A stretch of DNA of 16,735 nt from Anaerolineae bacterium. Its GTDB lineage: Bacteria > Chloroflexota > Anaerolineae > JACIWR01. The notes under the pieces are model-generated. The model ran no database searches, had not been told where the DNA came from, and saw only the letters and a list, made by a program, of their open reading frames with translations. The position numbers and the translations under genes are program-made. Below, in pieces: positions 14,050 to 16,735 of this stretch. Positions within the stretch are counted from its first letter, which is position 1. Each line of letters starts with the position of its first letter. Location of the stretch: contig JAGGZG010000116.1 of assembly GCA_021162125.1 (NCBI GenBank), positions 1-16,735 of the forward strand, given 5' to 3'.

Positions 14050-14874
14050 TCAGTGCCCCCCGACCTTCGTTTGTCTCCCGCTCCTCAGCCGCTCCAAGAG
14101 CACCAATCCCGCGAATTGCGGCAGGGCCAGCATCCGCCGCCAGCGCCACGGTTCACGCCACAGACGATACAGCCACTCTACCCCTAGCCGCTGCATCCAG
14201 CGGGGAGCGCGCACCGCCACCCCGGCGATGAAATCCAACGCCCCGCCCACGCCTATGCCCACCGCCGCCCCGCTGCGGGCCAGGTTGCGGGCCAACCACT
14301 TCTCTTGCCGGGGATGGCCGTAGGCGACCAGGAGGATGTCGGTGCGCGCCGCGCGCACCCGCTCCACAATAGCATCCTCCTCTTCAATTGCCGGTGAGCC
14401 CGCATAAGTGCCGGCGATCACCAGACCTGGATACCGATCACACAAACGTCTCGCCGCTTCTTCTGCCACGCCGGGGGCTGCACCCAGGAGGAACAGGCGG
14501 TAACCACGCCGCGCAGCCAGTCCCGCGATGTGCCAGACGCCATCGGAGCCGGTCACCCGCTGGCGCAAGGGGCGACCCAGAATACGGCCCGCCCACAGCA
14601 ACCCCACGCCGTCCGGTAGACACAGATCCGCCGCGTTCAAAATGGCCTGGAACTCGGGATCGCGGCGGGCGGCGATGACGAACTCCGGGTTGACAGTTGC
14701 CACCTGGTGCGCACCACCCGCAGCGACAAAGCCATCCAAGCAGGCCAGCATATCCTCGTAGGTGACGTCGTCCACCCACACGCCGAGGATGCGCACCCCT
14801 CGCCGTTCCTCACGTGCCGAATAGACCTCCGAGGTCTTGGAGACCTCGGAGGTCTGCCCCCCTACATTATGCAC
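14050..14874 (-). CDS. WecG/TagA/CpsF-family glycosyltransferase (GT26)
   Basis: A 274-residue enzyme of the family that adds N-acetylmannosamine or a similar sugar to an undecaprenyl-diphosphate-linked acceptor at the cytoplasmic membrane face. Family motifs are clear: ILGVWVDDVTYEDML near the start, TVNPEFVIAARRDPEFQAIL, LCLPDGVGLLWAGR, VAYGHPRQEKWLARN and GVGGALDFIAGVAVRAPRWM. The longest frame begins with GTG at 14874, overlapping the upstream glycosyltransferase stop by eight bases. That N-terminus (residues ~7-18, TSEV repeated) is encoded by the palindromic repeat at 14823-14855. An in-frame GTG at 14796 would start directly at the conserved VRILGV segment and may be the true start. 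It presumably acts with the adjacent GT4 enzyme in surface glycan synthesis. Confidence 0.9.
   Translation of the reverse strand: MHNVGGQTSEVSKTSEVYSAREERRGVRILGVWVDDVTYEDMLACLDGFVAAGGAHQVATVNPEFVIAARRDPEFQAILNAADLCLPDGVGLLWAGRILGRPLRQRVTGSDGVWHIAGLAARRGYRLFLLGAAPGVAEEAARRLCDRYPGLVIAGTYAGSPAIEEEDAIVERVRAARTDILLVAYGHPRQEKWLARNLARSGAAVGIGVGGALDFIAGVAVRAPRWMQRLGVEWLYRLWREPWRWRRMLALPQFAGLVLLERLRSGRQTKVGGH
14823..14855. repeat. Nested palindrome at the start of the WecG-type gene
   Basis: Two 15-base units, AGACCTCCGAGGTCT (14823-14837) and AGACCTCGGAGGTCT (14841-14855), are reverse complements of each other and are separated by TGG. Each unit is also a palindrome (7+1+7). It sits at the gene junction, just past the stop of the GT4 gene and at the 5' edge of the WecG-type frame. 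The architecture matches the 9076-9114 element exactly despite a different sequence. Confidence 0.85.
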
Positions 14875-15976
14875 CAGCCTCCTCCAACACTCTCAATGTC
14901 TCCTCGGCAGCGCGCTGCCACGAGAAGCGGCGCACTTGCGCGTACCCTCGCGTTGTCAGCTCCGCTCGTAGCTCCTCATCCGCAAGGGTGCGCTCCAGTG
15001 CTGTCGTCCAGGCCCCTGTATCCAGCGGATCCACCAGTAGCGCGGCGTCACCGGCCACTTCCGGCAATGACGAGACGTTGCTGCACACCACGGGCACGCC
15101 GCAGGCCATCGCCTCCAGCACCGGGAAGCCGAATCCTTCGTATAGCGAGGGAAAAGCAAACAGTTGTGCCCCGCTCAACAGTGCCGGCAGGTCGGCGCCA
15201 GCCACGTAACCGGGGAAAATCACCCGCTGCTCCACATCCAACTCCCGTGCGCGGGCGAAGATGCGATCATAGAGCCAGCCCTTCTGCCCGGCAATGACCA
15301 GTTTCAGGGTCCTGGATTCCAGGGCCGCGAATGCCTCGATGAGGCGGATCAGATTTTTACGGGGATGGAGAGTGCCGACGTAGAGCACGTATTCGCCGCT
15401 GATGCCGTACTTCGCGCACACGGCGGCGATGGCCGCCGGATCGTCCACGCGGCGCAGGGCTTCATCTGCGCTGGGTACGCCGGGGTAGACCACGGTGATA
15501 CGCGCCGGATCAGCGCCGTACTCGCGGATCAGATCATCCCGCGTGGCCTGGGAGTCAGCCAGGATGTGAGCAGCCACGCGGACGTGGTAGCGAGTGGAGA
15601 GGTCGAGGTAAAGCCTATCCAGGGGGCGGTGCGCGGCCGGGTAGTGCCGATAGCCCAGGTCGTGCACAGTGACCACGCTGCACCGGGGATGGACTATTGG
15701 GAGGACGTGCGCCGGGACGAAGAGCACGTCCGGGGGACAGCGGGCCATCTCCCACGAAAGGCGCACGTGCGTCCACAAACGGGGAAAGGGCATCGTCCGT
15801 GGCTCCCAGTGCGGGCCGGACGTGAACAACTCGGATGCAGGCGGCCGGTTGAAGTACAGGCGATAGCGATGTCCCCGGCCCAGCGCCAGCAGGCCCCGGA
15901 TCAGGTGCAGGGCGTAGGTTTCGGTGCCCGTGCGCCGGGCGCGTACCGCACGGCTGGCGTCAATCCCGATGAGCAC
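14867..15976 (-). CDS. GT4-family glycosyltransferase
   Basis: A 369-residue GT-B-fold glycosyltransferase. The N-terminal half opens MLIGIDASRAVRARRTGTET, typical of GT4 enzymes of the mannosyl- or rhamnosyl-transferase type, with VVTVHDLGYRHYP and ILADSQATRDDLI. The C-terminal domain has YVGTLHPRKNL, LFAFPSLYEGFGFPVLEAM (the E-x7-E donor-binding motif) and GVPVVCSN. It likely transfers a sugar from a nucleotide-sugar donor to a membrane or polymer acceptor; specificity cannot be assigned. The start is GTG at 15976 with a distant GGAG; no ATG suits the conserved beginning. It lies between rpiB and the WecG-type gene in the same direction, which suggests a small surface-glycan unit. Confidence 0.92.
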   Translation of the reverse strand: MLIGIDASRAVRARRTGTETYALHLIRGLLALGRGHRYRLYFNRPPASELFTSGPHWEPRTMPFPRLWTHVRLSWEMARCPPDVLFVPAHVLPIVHPRCSVVTVHDLGYRHYPAAHRPLDRLYLDLSTRYHVRVAAHILADSQATRDDLIREYGADPARITVVYPGVPSADEALRRVDDPAAIAAVCAKYGISGEYVLYVGTLHPRKNLIRLIEAFAALESRTLKLVIAGQKGWLYDRIFARARELDVEQRVIFPGYVAGADLPALLSGAQLFAFPSLYEGFGFPVLEAMACGVPVVCSNVSSLPEVAGDAALLVDPLDTGAWTTALERTLADEELRAELTTRGYAQVRRFSWQRAAEETLRVLEEAGA

Positions 15977-15982
15977 CGGACA

Positions 15983-16114
15983 CTATCTCCGTCCCCGGCC
16001 GAGGAGTGTCTGGGCGAGGATGACCACCCCCATTAGCACCAGGAGCAGCGGCCACAGCTTGAGCAGGGTCGGGCCGAGATCGGGAGGCAGTAGCTGAAAG
16101 GTGAGCAGGCTTGT
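15983..16114 (-). pseudogene. Open 43-codon stretch in frame after the rpiB stop, membrane-helix-like
   Basis: Directly after the rpiB TGA the same frame stays open for 43 codons to TAG at 15983. It reads as a short linker (TSLLTFQLLPPDLGPTLLKL), a hydrophobic helix (WPLLLVLMGVVILAQTLLG) and a basic end RGRR. The LWPLLLVLMG pattern is like that of small LiaI/LiaF-type membrane segments. No usable start codon lies before the helix, so it may be a remnant of a small membrane protein, or a read-through extension of RpiB. An overlapping frame starting ATGA at the rpiB stop gives a proline/alanine-rich product and looks spurious. Confidence 0.35.
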
Positions 16115-16564
16115 TCATTTACACTTGCCCTCCAGTGCGGCGATTTTGGCGTTCCGTCGCAGGTGACGCTCTCCCTGCGAGAAAGGTGTCTCCAGCCAGG
16201 CCTCGATGATTTCCAGGGCCAGGCCCACGCCGATGACCCGCGCACCCAGGCAAAGCACGTTGGCATCGTTGTGCTTGCGGCTCTGGTGAGCGGAGAAAAC
16301 GTCGTGACACAGGGCTGCGCGGATGCCGGGCACCTTATTGGCGGTGATGCTCATCCCAATTCCCGTGCCGCAGACCAGGATGCCACGCTCGTACTCACCA
16401 TGGGCGACCGCCTCAGCCACCGCCCGCGCGAAGTCAGGATAGTCACACGAGACGGTATCGTAGGTGCCGAAGTCGTGGTAGCCCTGGCCTACCTCGTTGA
16501 AATATTTGACAATTTCCAGTTTGAGGGGAAACCCAGCGTGATCTGAACCAACGGCAACGCACAT
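16115..16564 (-). CDS. rpiB: Ribose-5-phosphate isomerase B
   Basis: Interconverts ribose-5-phosphate and ribulose-5-phosphate in the non-oxidative pentose phosphate pathway (some relatives act on other sugar phosphates). The 149 residues match the family length. GSDHAGFPLK at the N-terminus, the active-site loop VCGTGIGMSITANK with its catalytic Cys, and RKHNDANVLCLGARV are all intact. The frame is open upstream to 16657, but ATG 16564 is chosen because AAGGAGGG sits a few bases before it and MCVAVGSD is the family N-terminus; the upstream part is derived from the repeat region. It is the first gene of a minus-strand run leading into two glycosyltransferases. Confidence 0.96.
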   Translation of the reverse strand: MCVAVGSDHAGFPLKLEIVKYFNEVGQGYHDFGTYDTVSCDYPDFARAVAEAVAHGEYERGILVCGTGIGMSITANKVPGIRAALCHDVFSAHQSRKHNDANVLCLGARVIGVGLALEIIEAWLETPFSQGERHLRRNAKIAALEGKCK

Positions 16565-16579
16565 TATTCCCTCCTTGAA

Positions 16580-16637
16580 GAGGGTGTCCGAAAATTCACC
16601 ACAAAGGTACCAAGACACCAACAGTACTTTTGCAGAT
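16580..16637. mobile_element. Degraded second copy of the MITE-like element
   Basis: GAGGGTGTCCGAA (from 16580) followed by TTCACCACAAAG and ACCAAGA matches the right end of the 13249-13376 element in inverse orientation, and TTTTGCAGAT (16628-16637) matches its other end. The middle is missing, so this is an internally deleted copy about 60 bases long. It ends only three bases before the rpiB ribosome-binding site. Confidence 0.6.
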
Positions 16638-16670
16638 TTCACAAAGTGGCTATGCATGGATCGCGCCCCC

Positions 16671-16735
16671 CTCTAGCTCCCCCCGTTCCACGGGGGGAGG
16701 ACAGGCTTCCCCCCGTGGAACGGGGGGAGCTAGAG
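16671..16735. repeat. Large nested inverted repeat at the right edge
   Basis: Two arms of 30 bases, each starting or ending with CTCTAGC/GCTAGAG, are reverse complements with one mismatch around ACAGG. Each arm is itself a hairpin: CTCCCCCCGT and ACGGGGGGAG pair around a 3-base loop. The element reaches the last base, so it may continue outside the window. The interval 16638-16670 between it and the MITE copy shows nothing recognisable. Confidence 0.85.

Noticed and set aside
16033..16266. 77-codon minus-strand frame overlapping the rpiB 3' end
   Set aside because: Mostly an out-of-frame reading of rpiB with Trp/Ser/Arg-rich composition; the adjacent in-phase extension is more protein-like.

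Overview
The window reads as a moderately GC-rich bacterial chromosome fragment from an anaerobe that runs the Wood-Ljungdahl (reductive acetyl-CoA) pathway. Bacterial sigma70-type promoters, formate-tetrahydrofolate ligase, two FolD paralogues, an FchA-type cyclohydrolase and an anaerobic Ni-Fe carbon monoxide dehydrogenase gene lie within 10 kb. The GAF-type NarL-family two-component system, the M50/CBS protease and abundant small palindromic and MITE-like repeats resemble what is seen in Chloroflexota (Anaerolineae-like) genomes. That lineage call is an inference from gene content and not a proven placement.

Region 1 (1-7807, all minus strand) is the one-carbon block. Reading 5' to 3' on the minus strand it runs: response regulator, GAF histidine kinase, small unknown protein, folD, fhs, then a GC-rich hairpin. 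A second unit follows with its own near-consensus promoter: a small heavy-metal-associated (HMA)-fold protein that lacks the CxxC motif, then cooS, which runs off the left edge. Region 2 (7808-9756) holds a second, divergent folD on the plus strand, a strong terminator, a nested palindrome and fchA on the minus strand. Together these encode formate activation (Fhs), the methylene/methenyl-THF steps (FolD1, FolD2, FchA) and CO2/CO interconversion (CooS).

Region 3 (9757-13638) starts with a gene-less 371-base stretch. It carries a very good minus-strand promoter and a long, possibly structured leader ahead of fchA. A minus-strand pair follows: a site-2-type zinc metalloprotease with two CBS domains, then an alkaline-phosphatase-superfamily hydrolase. 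Their consensus promoter is separated from the genes by a MITE-like element. Region 4 (13639-16735) has a single-domain response regulator (+) facing a minus-strand set: ribose-5-phosphate isomerase B, a GT4 glycosyltransferase and a WecG/TagA-type glycosyltransferase, probably for cell-surface glycan. The right edge has a second, degraded MITE copy and a large nested inverted repeat.

The main points for a second look are these. Both FolD proteins lack the canonical catalytic lysine position while a dedicated cyclohydrolase is encoded nearby. FolD2 has lost the residues expected to hold the NADP phosphate. The CxxC-less HMA protein next to cooS has a His-His loop. The fchA leader may be a structured RNA. 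Three repeats share one architecture: inverted pairs of units that are themselves palindromes.
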